From the NCBI GenBank assembly GCA_945290265.1, contig CALYQW010000005.1:116912-180911 (forward strand): a stretch of 64,000 nucleotides of DNA, written 5' to 3'. Both the position numbers and the translations under genes were made by a program. Positions 48,085 through 57,539 of the stretch are shown in pieces (position 1 is the first letter of the stretch; each line of letters starts with the position of its first letter). Origin of the DNA: an uncultured Erwinia sp. Its GTDB lineage: Bacteria > Pseudomonadota > Gammaproteobacteria > Enterobacterales > Enterobacteriaceae. The notes under the pieces are model-generated. The model searched no databases. It had not been told where the DNA came from and saw only the letters and a list, made by a program, of their open reading frames with translations.

Positions 48085-49614
48085 TTATCCCTGACGGGGC
48101 GGGCAGCGGTCAAGGATCTCACTGCTGCCATCGGTATTCAGCTGCTCCAGCTGCACATCAAACCCCCACAGACGATGTACATGCTTCAGCACTTCTCTGC
48201 GGCTTTTATCCAGCGGCGTGCGGTTATGAGGAACGTAGCGCAGTGTCAGCGAACGGTCACCGCGTAAATCGACGTTATACACCTGAATATTCGGTTCCAG
48301 GTTACTTAAATTGTACTGCGCCGACAGCTGCTGGCGAATTGCCTGATAGCCTGCCTCATCATGGATCGCGGCAATTTCCAGATAATTATGACGATCATCA
48401 TCCAGCACGGTAAACAGTCGGAAATCACGCATCACTTTCGGTGACAGGAACTGGCTGATAAAGCTCTCATCCTTAAATTCCCGCATGGCGAAATGCAGGG
48501 TTTCCAGCCAGTCACTGCCGGCAATATCCGGGAACCAGTGACGATCTTCCGCCGTCGGCTCCTGACAGATACGTTTGATATCCTGGAACATGGCAAACCC
48601 CAGCGCATAGGGGTTAATGCCGTTATACCACTGGCTGTTATACGGCGGCTGGTAAACCACGTTGGTATGGCTGTGTAAAAACTCCAGCATAAAGCGCTCA
48701 CTGACTTTCCCTTCATCGTAAAGATGATTCAGGATGGTGTAGTGCCAGAAGGTGGCCCAGCCTTCATTCATCACCTGTGTCTGTTTTTGCGGGTAAAAAT
48801 ACTGGCTGACTTTACGCACAATGCGCAGGCATTCACGCTGCCATGGCTCCAGCAGTGGCGCATTTTTTTCCATAAAATACAGCAGGTTTTCCTGCGGCTC
48901 CGCCGGGTAGCGGCTGGTCTGCTGCAGATGTTCTTCCTGCTCACGGCGCGGCAGGGTGCGCCACAGCATATTAACCTGACTTTGCAGGTATTCTTCGCGG
49001 CTTTTCTGACGTGCAGTTTCTTCCTGCAGAGAAATTTTTTGCGGACGTTTATAGCGATCGACGCCGTAATTCATTAACGCATGGCAGGAATCCAGCAGTC
49101 GCTCAACCTGTTCCACGCCGTAGCGCTCTTCACATTCGCTGATATACTTACGGGCAAAAATAAGATAATCAACGATTGAACTGGCGTCGGTCCAGCTGCG
49201 AAACAGATAGTTATTTTTAAAGAATGAATTGTGCCCGTAGCAGGCGTGCGCCATTACCAGCGCCTGCATGGTCATGGTGTTCTCTTCCATCAGATAGGCA
49301 ATACAGGGATTGGAATTAATCACTATTTCATAGGCCAGCCCCTGCTGTCCGTGCCTGTAGCGCTGCTCGGTTTCAATAAATTTTTTGCCGAACGACCAGT
49401 GCGTGTAGTTGATCGGCATACCGACGCTGGAGTAGGCGTCCATCATCTGTTCGGAGGTGATCACCTCAATCTGATGAGGATAGGTTTCCAGACGATAGTG
49501 CCGGGCAACGCGATCAATCTCCTTCAGGTAAACCTCCAGCAGTTCAAAGGTCCATTCCGGTCCGTCATCCAGGCGTTTGTTCTCAGTGGTGTGAACATCA
49601 AAGGTCGGGATCAT
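48085..49614 (-). CDS. ycgB: SpoVR family protein YcgB
   Basis: A 509-residue SpoVR-like protein that follows E. coli YcgB closely ('VITSEQMMDAYSSVGMPINY', 'MNEGWATFWHYTILNHLYDE'). The family is named after a Bacillus spore-cortex protein, and enterobacterial members are stress-induced. Its biochemical role is unknown. YcgB homologues co-occur with YeaG/YeaH; those genes are 7-10 kb downstream in this window. The ribosome site AGAGGT precedes ATG 49614. Confidence 0.94.
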   Translation of the reverse strand: MIPTFDVHTTENKRLDDGPEWTFELLEVYLKEIDRVARHYRLETYPHQIEVITSEQMMDAYSSVGMPINYTHWSFGKKFIETEQRYRHGQQGLAYEIVINSNPCIAYLMEENTMTMQALVMAHACYGHNSFFKNNYLFRSWTDASSIVDYLIFARKYISECEERYGVEQVERLLDSCHALMNYGVDRYKRPQKISLQEETARQKSREEYLQSQVNMLWRTLPRREQEEHLQQTSRYPAEPQENLLYFMEKNAPLLEPWQRECLRIVRKVSQYFYPQKQTQVMNEGWATFWHYTILNHLYDEGKVSERFMLEFLHSHTNVVYQPPYNSQWYNGINPYALGFAMFQDIKRICQEPTAEDRHWFPDIAGSDWLETLHFAMREFKDESFISQFLSPKVMRDFRLFTVLDDDRHNYLEIAAIHDEAGYQAIRQQLSAQYNLSNLEPNIQVYNVDLRGDRSLTLRYVPHNRTPLDKSRREVLKHVHRLWGFDVQLEQLNTDGSSEILDRCPPRQG

Positions 49615-50125
49615 AGCGCACCTCTTGTTATGTACCGGTTTCTGGCGATACCTGCGTCGATAACCTGTCCGTTACCTTCCAGCCGCTGGCCCTCACCTGA
49701 TAATGCCGGAAAAACTGGAAAGCAGAGCTGACTGTTCAATCATAGTTCACTCTCTCCGATCCCCGCGCGGAATACTACTGAAAAGTGGGTATGCATGCGT
49801 GGAACAGGAATACCACCCCTTAATGAAATAAAACTCTAAATAAAATTAATTAAATGAAATATAAATCTGTATATAAGATAAACATTCCACTGATGAAGTT
49901 TCTGCTGATTTTCAGGTTTTTATATCGTTAAACGATTATATTTTTATAATATTATGCACTATTTAGAATTTAAATCTGAATTGATGCCGCTGTATTGTAT
50001 TTTCATGTTGCTTAAGTAAAAGATATGTGAATTCATCAGGGTGGTTACGCATGAGGGTGAATGGTGTTTTGCACCATAAGGTCACATTATCTTTGGATTA
50101 ATATTCTGTTTATCGTGGGGTGGAA
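49615..50125. other. Divergent control region of ycgB and dadA
   Basis: A 511-base gap with no gene. It is AT-rich at 49830-50000 and carries an inverted repeat ATCGTT-A-AACGAT (49924-49936). In E. coli dadA is controlled by Lrp and CRP and ycgB by sigmaS; I could not assign sites with confidence. Confidence 0.6.
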
Positions 50126-51430
50126 ATGCGTGTTGTCATTCTCGGTAGTGGGGTGGTTGGCGTGGCCAGTGCCTGGTATCTGGCTCAGGCCGGGCATCAG
50201 GTGACAGTCATCGACCGTCAGCCAGCGGCGGCAATGGAAACCAGTGCGGCCAATGCCGGGCAGGTTTCACCCGGTTATGCAGCGCCCTGGGCAGCCCCGG
50301 GTATCCCGCTCAAAGCGATAAAATGGATGTTCCAGCGTCACACACCGCTGGCGATCCGCCCGGATGGCAGCCGCTTTCAGCTGGAATGGATGTGGCAGAT
50401 GCTGCGTAACTGCGATATGCAGCATTATCAACAGAATAAAAGCCGCATGGTACGCATTGCAGAATACAGCCGCGACTGCCTGAAAATGTTGCGTCAGCAA
50501 ACCGGGATTGCTTATGAAGAGCGTCAGGGGGGTACGCTGCAGCTGTTTCGTACCGCCAGCCAGTATGACGCGGCAATAAAAGATATCGCGGTGCTGGAAG
50601 AGGCCGGGGTGGCTTATGAACTACTGGAAGCCCATCAGCTGGCGCGGGTTGAGCCGGCACTGGCTGACAACTGCCATAAACTGACCGGTGGACTGCGCTT
50701 GCCAGGGGATGAAACCGGCGACTGTCACCTGTTTACCCAGCGCCTGGCAGTGATGGCGGCGGCACAGGGTGTGGAGTTCTGTTTTAATACGCCGATAAAT
50801 GCGCTGCTGCGGGAAGGCAATCAAATCCGTGGCGTAAAATGCGGTGACCGCCTGGTGACTGCTGATGCTTTTGTTATGGCCTGCGGTTCATTCTCCACCG
50901 GGCTGCTACATGATGTGGTCAAGATCCCGGTGTATCCGCTGAAAGGTTACTCGCTGACGATCCCGCTGAAAAATGAACAGGCGGCACCGGTCTCTACGGT
51001 GCTGGATGAAACCTATAAAATTGCCATTACCCGCTTTGATAAACGCATTCGCGTTGGGGGTATGGCAGAAATTGTTGGTTTTGATAACCAGCTGAAAGCC
51101 GCGCGCCGTCAGACGCTGGAAATGGTGGTGCAGGATCTCTATCCCAATTCGGGTGAGATTGAACAGGCCACCTTCTGGAGTGGTCTGCGTCCTATGACCC
51201 CGGACGGTACGCCCATCGTCGGACGTACCCCATTGAAAAATCTGTTCCTGAATACCGGGCATGGTACGCTTGGCTGGACAATGGCCTGTGGATCGGGACA
51301 GCTGCTGGCTGATATCATTTCCGGTAAAGCGCCGGCAATTGCCGCTGACGATCTTTCTGTTATGCGTTATTTACCTGGTTACTGTCCCGCACCGCTGGGA
51401 CCGTTGCAGGGCGCGAACAGCCACCACTGA
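50126..51430 (+). CDS. dadA: D-amino acid dehydrogenase small subunit
   Basis: A 434-residue FAD-dependent dehydrogenase that oxidises D-alanine to pyruvate and feeds the respiratory chain. The N-terminal FAD motif is '[17 protein letters not shown]' (residues 3-19), followed by '[18 protein letters not shown]', and a C-terminal '[16 protein letters not shown]' closes the FAD site. The start at 50126 matches E. coli; a GTG two codons upstream is possible. dadX follows after 18 bases, so they form the alanine catabolic operon. Confidence 0.96.
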   Translation: MRVVILGSGVVGVASAWYLAQAGHQVTVIDRQPAAAMETSAANAGQVSPGYAAPWAAPGIPLKAIKWMFQRHTPLAIRPDGSRFQLEWMWQMLRNCDMQHYQQNKSRMVRIAEYSRDCLKMLRQQTGIAYEERQGGTLQLFRTASQYDAAIKDIAVLEEAGVAYELLEAHQLARVEPALADNCHKLTGGLRLPGDETGDCHLFTQRLAVMAAAQGVEFCFNTPINALLREGNQIRGVKCGDRLVTADAFVMACGSFSTGLLHDVVKIPVYPLKGYSLTIPLKNEQAAPVSTVLDETYKIAITRFDKRIRVGGMAEIVGFDNQLKAARRQTLEMVVQDLYPNSGEIEQATFWSGLRPMTPDGTPIVGRTPLKNLFLNTGHGTLGWTMACGSGQLLADIISGKAPAIAADDLSVMRYLPGYCPAPLGPLQGANSHH

Positions 51431-51448
51431 TTAGCCCCAGGAGAAACT

Positions 51449-52516
51449 ATGACGCGTCCGATTGTCGCAACGATTAACCGCGCTGCGCTGCGTCAAAATC
51501 TGGCCGTAGCCCGACAGGCCGCAGCGGGTTCCCGTTTGTGGTCTGTGGTGAAAGCCAACGCTTACGGACATGGTATTGAGCGTGTCTGGCAGACTCTGCA
51601 AAGCGATGGCTTTGCACTGCTGAATCTGGAAGAGGCGATTTTGCTGCGCGAGCGCGGCTGGCAGGGGCCGATCCTGCTGCTGGAAGGGTTTTTTCATCCT
51701 GATGAACTGCCTCTCCTCGATCGCTACCGCCTGACCACCAGTGTCCACAGCGAATGGCAGATCAAGGCGTTGGCAAGCGCCAGGCTGTCGGCGCCGCTGG
51801 CGGTGTACCTGAAAATTAACAGCGGGATGAATCGCCTGGGCTTTCGCCCTGAAGCGGTAAAGGATGCCTGGCAGCGCCTGCAGGGTCTGGCGAATGTCGA
51901 TGAAGTGACGCTGATGGCCCATTTTGCCGAGGGAGAAAATGCACAGTCCGTCAACGCAGCGATGGTCACCATCGAAAAGGGCGTTGCGGGTATCCCGGCG
52001 GCACGCTCACTGGCAAACTCTGCCGCACTGCTGTGGCATCCGCAAACCCATCATGACTGGGTGCGTCCGGGGATTATTCTGTACGGCGCGTCGCCCAGCG
52101 GCATGTGGGCCGATATTGCCGACAGCGGATTGCGGCCGGTGATGACCCTGCGCAGTGAAATTATCGGCATCCAGCAGCTTAAGCGTGGGGATGCGGTGGG
52201 ATACGGTGCCTGCTATCACGCGGAAACCGGGCAGCGAATTGGCGTTGTGGCCTGCGGTTATGCCGATGGTTATCCGCGCCTGGCCGCCACCGGTACACCG
52301 ATCGCGGTAGACGGAGTTATCACCCGCGTGGTGGGGCGGGTATCGATGGATATGATCACGGTGGATCTGACGCCCTGTCCGCAGGCAACCCTGGGCAGCA
52401 GGGTTGAGCTGTGGGGCGAACAGGTGAAGATTGACGATGTGGCCGCCGCAGCCGGCACCGTGGGCTATGAGCTGATGTGCGCGCTGGCACCCAGAGTACC
52501 GGTTGAGGTGATCTGA
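51449..52516 (+). CDS. dadX: Catabolic alanine racemase
   Basis: A 355-residue fold-type III PLP enzyme that supplies D-alanine to DadA. The PLP Lys35 is in '[10 protein letters not shown]', the second catalytic base Tyr is in 'AVGYGACY', and the C-terminal domain has '[13 protein letters not shown]'. Location after dadA identifies it as DadX rather than the biosynthetic Alr. The ribosome site CAGGAGAAA is strong. Confidence 0.95.
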   Translation: MTRPIVATINRAALRQNLAVARQAAAGSRLWSVVKANAYGHGIERVWQTLQSDGFALLNLEEAILLRERGWQGPILLLEGFFHPDELPLLDRYRLTTSVHSEWQIKALASARLSAPLAVYLKINSGMNRLGFRPEAVKDAWQRLQGLANVDEVTLMAHFAEGENAQSVNAAMVTIEKGVAGIPAARSLANSAALLWHPQTHHDWVRPGIILYGASPSGMWADIADSGLRPVMTLRSEIIGIQQLKRGDAVGYGACYHAETGQRIGVVACGYADGYPRLAATGTPIAVDGVITRVVGRVSMDMITVDLTPCPQATLGSRVELWGEQVKIDDVAAAAGTVGYELMCALAPRVPVEVI

Positions 52517-52520
52517 GGAA

Positions 52521-53711
52521 TTACAGTGCGGTCAGCGTAGCGCGCACTTTCTTACTCATCCGCCAGGCAGTAAAAATCAGCAGCGCGCCGATAATCATCA
52601 TCAGCGCCAGCGTCACTTTTTCCGCCAGCGGTAAGGCCATGGCAATCAGGCCACCGGCTGAACCGCCCGCCATCTGAATCGATCCCGCCAGGGCTGAAGC
52701 CACGCCCGCCTGCTGTTGATAAGGCTCCAGTGCATAGCTGGTGGCGGGCCCTACAGTAAATGCCAGTCCGGCAACCCCCACCGCCACCGGCAACATATAC
52801 AGCGCCCAGTGTGTCTGCCAGGCAGCCGGTAACAGCCACATCCCCCCCAGCAGCATCAGGCAACCGGCGACCATCGCCAGCGCGCCGCAGGCGAGGCAGA
52901 ACGGACGCCCCAGTTTACGGATCAGCTTATTCACCCCGCCGCTGACCAGCATAATCCAGAAGCCGTTAAGGCCAAAGGCCACCGCGAAAGCCAGCGGGCT
53001 GAGCTGGCCTTTGGTCATCAGTACCTCAGGCGCCAGCGACACGTAGGTCAGAACCATGCCCAGCGCGCCGGCGTTAGCAAAGGTAAAGGCGAGGAAACGC
53101 GGCTGGCGCAGGATCTGCGCATATTCAGCCAGCGGAAGACCTTTAACCCGGCGGGTATCCGCCGGACGGGTTTCCGGCAGGTAAAGCAGCACCAGCAGGC
53201 CGATAACCACTGCGTAACCCGCCAGGAACCAGAACGGGGCGCGCCAGTTATACGCTGCTGCCAGAAAGCCACCCAGCATCGGTGCCAGCGCCGGGACAAT
53301 ATTTAATGCGCCATTCAGGAAACCGTAAGCGCGGGCCGCATCGTCGCCCTGCAGGCGATCGCGCACTCCGCTAAAGGCTACCACGGCGGTGCAACAGACG
53401 GCGCAGCCCTGAATAATTCGCGCGATTAAAAACTGCGTCCAGCCACCGGCGGTTGCGGCCAGCGCGCTGCCGCAGATATACAGCACCAGCCCCAGAATCG
53501 CCACCGGACGGCGGCCAAAGTTATCTACCAGCGGGCCGGCAACCAGCTGGCCTATGCCCATAACCAGTAAAAACAGCGGGATTGTGGTCTGAATATTGCT
53601 CAGTGGGGTATTCAGTCCGCTGGCAATGGCCGGCAAGGTCGGCAGATACAGATCGATGCCTAACGGTGACAGCAAAATCAGGCTGAGCAACAGCAGGGTG
53701 AATTTTTGCAT
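52521..53711 (-). CDS. Bcr/CflA-family MFS drug exporter
   Basis: A 396-residue membrane protein with 12 predicted segments. The motif 'SPLGIDLYLPTLPAI' near the N-terminus, 'GQLVAGPLVDNFGRRPVAI' (MFS motif A) and 'RIIQGCAVCCTAVVA' (motif B/C) place it in the DHA1 Bcr/CflA/MdtL group. Substrate unknown; members expel bicyclomycin, chloramphenicol or other drugs. The start at 53711 ('MQKFTLLLLS') is favoured; the longer frame has no family support. It converges with dadX (4-base gap) and is an insertion relative to E. coli order. Confidence 0.85.
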   Translation of the reverse strand: MQKFTLLLLSLILLSPLGIDLYLPTLPAIASGLNTPLSNIQTTIPLFLLVMGIGQLVAGPLVDNFGRRPVAILGLVLYICGSALAATAGGWTQFLIARIIQGCAVCCTAVVAFSGVRDRLQGDDAARAYGFLNGALNIVPALAPMLGGFLAAAYNWRAPFWFLAGYAVVIGLLVLLYLPETRPADTRRVKGLPLAEYAQILRQPRFLAFTFANAGALGMVLTYVSLAPEVLMTKGQLSPLAFAVAFGLNGFWIMLVSGGVNKLIRKLGRPFCLACGALAMVAGCLMLLGGMWLLPAAWQTHWALYMLPVAVGVAGLAFTVGPATSYALEPYQQQAGVASALAGSIQMAGGSAGGLIAMALPLAEKVTLALMMIIGALLIFTAWRMSKKVRATLTAL

Positions 53712-53828
53712 AACAGATAAAGTCCGGGTAAAAGCAGGTCGCACAGCGTAGAGATAATAGCGGTAAAAGAAAAGCGTTAATTCAGTCAGTTGGGATGCCA
53801 CTCCAGGCATCCCGGGCTGTCGGGCCGA

Positions 53829-54062
53829 TCAGGCCGGGGCGTTAAGTACCCAGCGATCCTGATGCTTATCATAATGACTGAGTTCCAGCTCAATCGGCAT
53901 ACCGTCAATCCAGGCCGGTACGCTGGTGTGCAGATCCCAGCCATCCAGCTGGCAGGTCAGGCCGGGATTGGTTTGGCAGGGCACCCCAACGGTGCTGAGT
54001 TCCTGCATATTCAGTTCGGCATCAATAATCTCATAACGACCAATTTTAACAATATGACCCAT
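53829..54062 (-). CDS. Hypothetical 77-residue protein
   Basis: The frame from ATG 54062 ('MGHIVKIGRYEIIDAELN') to 53829 reads as a compact soluble protein with two cysteines ('GVPCQTNPGLTCQLDGWDL') and a Trp-rich end. The ribosome site GGAGCG has good spacing. I do not recognise the family. There is no signal peptide or membrane segment. It lies between cvrA and the MFS exporter, in the same direction as both. Confidence 0.65.
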   Translation of the reverse strand: MGHIVKIGRYEIIDAELNMQELSTVGVPCQTNPGLTCQLDGWDLHTSVPAWIDGMPIELELSHYDKHQDRWVLNAPA

Positions 54063-54202
54063 AATCACGCTCCGGCGGCAGTGGGGAGCCTGGCCGAACC
54101 GGGGCGGAGTGCTGCTCACCGCACGGGCGGAACGACCAGGAACACACTATGTACGAAAAATAAGTTTAGACGCTAAGCGTTGAGTTTTCGAGCCGCCGGT
54201 AA

Positions 54203-55930
54203 TTATTCGATGCTGTGGACGCGGACCCCCACTTTACTGATGTCATTATCCTCTTTTTCGGCCACCGTCCAGCTCAGCCCCTTCCACTCCACCTGATCGC
54301 CCACCACCGGCGCACCGCCGATCAGGCCAGTGACCAGCGTGCCCAGCGTCTGCTGTGCGCTGGCGTCGTCCTCGGTCAGTTCCAGACCATACACTTCACA
54401 GACATCCTGTAAGCGGGCAGAGGCCTGCAAAATAAAGTCACCAAAGAAGCGCTGCTCCAGCGACTCCGGTGGCGACTGGCTGAACAGTTTACCCAGCGCG
54501 GGTAAATCGTGCTCGCGGCCAATCACGCACAGAATATCTCCTTCCTGCAGGCGGGTGTTGGCGGAAGGGTGCAGCAGCACGTTATGACGGAACAGGGCTG
54601 CAATACGGGTTTCACGCGGCATATGCAGTTCACGCAGGGTAGCGCCAACGCACCATTTATCGGCACTGAGCTGATAAACAAACTGTTCCCACGGGTTTTC
54701 CGGATGAATGTCCAGCCCGACCCTGGAGATCGGGGCCGCGCTGGGGGGAACAATCACTTTAGCTTTGTGCGCGGCGAAGCCGAGAGAGGTCCCCTGTACC
54801 ATCAGAGAGACCAGCACCACAAAGAAGGCGATATTAAAAAAAAGCGTGGCGTGGGGCAGGCCGGCCATCATCGGGAACACCGCCAGAATAATCGGTACTG
54901 CGCCGCGCAGGCCAACCCAGCTGATAAAAAACCGTTCCCGCAGGTGGAAACCCCGGAACGGCAGCAGGCTGGCGAAGACCGACAGCGGGCGCGCCACCAG
55001 AATTAGCCACAGCGACAGCAACATCGCCGGAATGGCGATGTGCCATAAATCGGAGGGGTTCACAAGCAGGCCAAGCACCAAAAACATGCCGATCTGACTC
55101 AGCCAGGCCATGCCGTCAAAGGTTTGCAATATGCCGTAGCGGTTACGTATTGGCTGATTGCCCAACACAAAACCGCATAAATACACCGCCAGAATGCCGC
55201 TGCCCTGCAGCGCGGTGGTCAGAGAAAAGACCAGAATACCGCCACTGACCGCCAGTAACGGATAGAGGCCGTTAGCCAGGGTAATGCGGTTAATCAGCAG
55301 CAGCAGCCCCCAACCGCCACCCATCCCCAGCACAATCCCCAGGCCAAATTCCTGCACCAGATGGGCGACAAACATCCAGTCGAGGCCGCTTTGCCCCTGC
55401 TGGAGCATCTCAATCAGCGTAATGGTAAGGAACACCGCCATCGGGTCGTTACTGCCCGACTCGATTTCCAGGGTGGCGCTGACGCGTTCATTCAGGCCTT
55501 TGCCGCCCAGCAGCGAAAAGACCGCAGCTGCGTCGGTTGAGCCGATAATGGCACCAATCAGAAAGCCTTCCATCAGATTAAGGTTAAACAGCCAGGCCGC
55601 GGCCATGCCGGTTAACCCGGCGGTGATCAGCACGCCGATGGTGGCCAGTGACAGCGCCGGTCCTAGAGCCACCTTAAATGAGCTGGCCTGAGTGCGCATC
55701 CCGCCATCCAACAGGATCACCGCCAAAGCCAGGTTGCTGATCAGAAACGCCGCCGGATAATTGTTAAAAGCAATGCCGCCGATGCCATCGGTACCCGCCA
55801 GCATGCCGAGGACAAGAAAGATCACCAGAATAGGGATCCCCAGGCGCGAGGAGAACGAACTGAGAAGAATACTTGCCGCAACCAGTACCGATCCGATAAT
55901 GAACAAACTGTAAATTGCGCTGCTCTCCAA
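54203..55930 (-). CDS. cvrA: K+/H+ antiporter NhaP2 (CvrA)
   Basis: A 575-residue CPA1 cation/proton antiporter. About 12-13 membrane segments fill the first 380 residues, with the ion-site motif '[12 protein letters not shown]' and '[13 protein letters not shown]'. A TrkA-C regulatory domain ('[11 protein letters not shown]') and a CorC-like end follow. Family members expel K+ at high cytoplasmic K+. I chose a TTG start at 55930 (giving [14 protein letters not shown]), because it follows a perfect GGAGGAG site and matches the E. coli N-terminus; the ATG at 55984 has no homology before that point. Confidence 0.93.
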   Translation of the reverse strand: MESSAIYSLFIIGSVLVAASILLSSFSSRLGIPILVIFLVLGMLAGTDGIGGIAFNNYPAAFLISNLALAVILLDGGMRTQASSFKVALGPALSLATIGVLITAGLTGMAAAWLFNLNLMEGFLIGAIIGSTDAAAVFSLLGGKGLNERVSATLEIESGSNDPMAVFLTITLIEMLQQGQSGLDWMFVAHLVQEFGLGIVLGMGGGWGLLLLINRITLANGLYPLLAVSGGILVFSLTTALQGSGILAVYLCGFVLGNQPIRNRYGILQTFDGMAWLSQIGMFLVLGLLVNPSDLWHIAIPAMLLSLWLILVARPLSVFASLLPFRGFHLRERFFISWVGLRGAVPIILAVFPMMAGLPHATLFFNIAFFVVLVSLMVQGTSLGFAAHKAKVIVPPSAAPISRVGLDIHPENPWEQFVYQLSADKWCVGATLRELHMPRETRIAALFRHNVLLHPSANTRLQEGDILCVIGREHDLPALGKLFSQSPPESLEQRFFGDFILQASARLQDVCEVYGLELTEDDASAQQTLGTLVTGLIGGAPVVGDQVEWKGLSWTVAEKEDNDISKVGVRVHSIE

Positions 55931-56121
55931 AGCGACTCCTCCACTAAAATGGCCGTATCTCCCTGTGGTCAGGGAAACCAGCAAAACACCGGAACATCAG
56001 AATAAAACATCTGAATTAATTAATAAAAAATTTTTACAAAAAACGTTTTTAGTTGCGGCAGGCGTCATTGCTGCCAGACGCGGATATGGGCAGGGTACGG
56101 CGGGGGTAAATACTCAGGTGG

Positions 56122-56146
56122 CAGCCGCTGACCGATGCAGCGGCTG
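56122..56146 (-). terminator. Hairpin downstream of yeaH
   Basis: CAGCCGCTG (56122-56130) pairs with CAGCGGCTG (56138-56146), 10 bases after the yeaH stop. There is no T-run. Confidence 0.5.
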
Positions 56147-56155
56147 AGGGGGAGG

Positions 56156-57436
56156 TTAGTGGCTTTCCTGCAACTGTTTCTGAAACAGGGCGCGGAATAC
56201 CGGGTAAATATCCTCCGGCTCGCGAATATGCTGGATGGCAAAATTATCAAACTGGCTTTGCAAATGTTCATACTCACGCCACAGGGTCTGATGGGCGCGG
56301 CGCGTGATCTCGATATAGCTAAAATAGCGCACCACAGGCAGCAGATTCTGCGACAGGATCTGGTGACAGAGCGGCGAATCATCCGCCCAGTTATCGCCAT
56401 CGGACGCCTGCGCGGCGTAGATATTCCACTGCGCCGGATCGTAGCGTTCTTTCACCACCTCATCCATCATTTTCAGCGCACTTGAAACGATGGTGCCACC
56501 GGTTTCCTGGGAATAGAAAAACTCCTGCTCTTCCACCTCTTTTGCCTGGGTGTGATGGCGGATATACACCACGTCGACATTTTTATAAGTGCGGCTCAAA
56601 AACAAATACAGCAGCAGATAAAAACGCTTGGCCATGTCTTTGGTGACCTGGTCCATCGAGCCGGAGACATCCATAAGACAGAACATCACCGCCTGGCTGG
56701 AGGGTTCGGCTCTTTTCTCAAAGTTTTTGTAGCGTAAATCAAAGGTATCAATAAAAGGCACGCGCTTGATCTGTGCACGCAGTTCGGCAATTTCCTGGCG
56801 CAGGCGCTCTTCTTTCAGCATCTGTACCGGTTCGCTGTTGGCAATCACCGCCAGAACCTGCTCCAGTTCAGCCAGATGACGGCGTTTACCGGCGCTCATT
56901 GCGGTGCGCCGTGCCAGCGAATTTTGCAGTGAGCGTACCACGCTGATATTCGCTGGTACGCCATTAGCGGTAAACCCGGCGCGGTGGGTTTTATACTCGT
57001 TCAGCTGACGCTGCTGATTCTTCTTCAGATTAGGCAGTGCCAGATCTTCAAACAGCAAATCGAGATATTCATCTTTAGAAATCTGGAAAACAAATTCATC
57101 CTGCCCTTCGCCATCTTTACTGGCATTGCCCTGGCCGCCCCCAGAGCCACCGCCGCCACCCTGCGGGCGATCGATGCGATCGTTAGTGACAAAGTGGTCA
57201 TTACCGGGATGTACCCGCTGCCGCTGACCCCCCTGGCCCTGATGAAAAACAGGCTCATTAATATCATCTGTGGATATGGAAACGGATTCACCGCTTTCCA
57301 CGTCGGTTACCGAACGCTTATTAATGGCCTCGGAAATCGACTGTTTGATCTGTGCTTTATAACGGCGTAAAAAGCGCTGGCGATTGACGGCGCTTTTATT
57401 TTTACCGTTAAGCCGACGATCAATAAAATAGGCCAT
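56156..57436 (-). CDS. yeaH: YeaH, VWA-like protein (UPF0229)
   Basis: A 426-residue protein close to E. coli YeaH (427). A Gly-rich linker follows the first 90 residues ('[15 protein letters not shown]'). A von Willebrand A-like region carries the MIDAS-type motif 'MDVSGSMDQ' near residue 240. It acts in the same pathway as the kinase YeaG, with partner YcgB. The start at 57436 ('[15 protein letters not shown]') has GGGGGAA. yeaG lies 103 bases upstream, so both are likely one operon. Confidence 0.95.
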   Translation of the reverse strand: MAYFIDRRLNGKNKSAVNRQRFLRRYKAQIKQSISEAINKRSVTDVESGESVSISTDDINEPVFHQGQGGQRQRVHPGNDHFVTNDRIDRPQGGGGGSGGGQGNASKDGEGQDEFVFQISKDEYLDLLFEDLALPNLKKNQQRQLNEYKTHRAGFTANGVPANISVVRSLQNSLARRTAMSAGKRRHLAELEQVLAVIANSEPVQMLKEERLRQEIAELRAQIKRVPFIDTFDLRYKNFEKRAEPSSQAVMFCLMDVSGSMDQVTKDMAKRFYLLLYLFLSRTYKNVDVVYIRHHTQAKEVEEQEFFYSQETGGTIVSSALKMMDEVVKERYDPAQWNIYAAQASDGDNWADDSPLCHQILSQNLLPVVRYFSYIEITRRAHQTLWREYEHLQSQFDNFAIQHIREPEDIYPVFRALFQKQLQESH

Positions 57437-57539
57437 AATTCCCCCTGTGAACTGTAGACCTGCCGGTGTCAACACCGGCAGGTATAACGTTATCTTTCAC
57501 AACTCGCAGCGGATCGGGCGAGCCGCTACGGGTGAAGCA

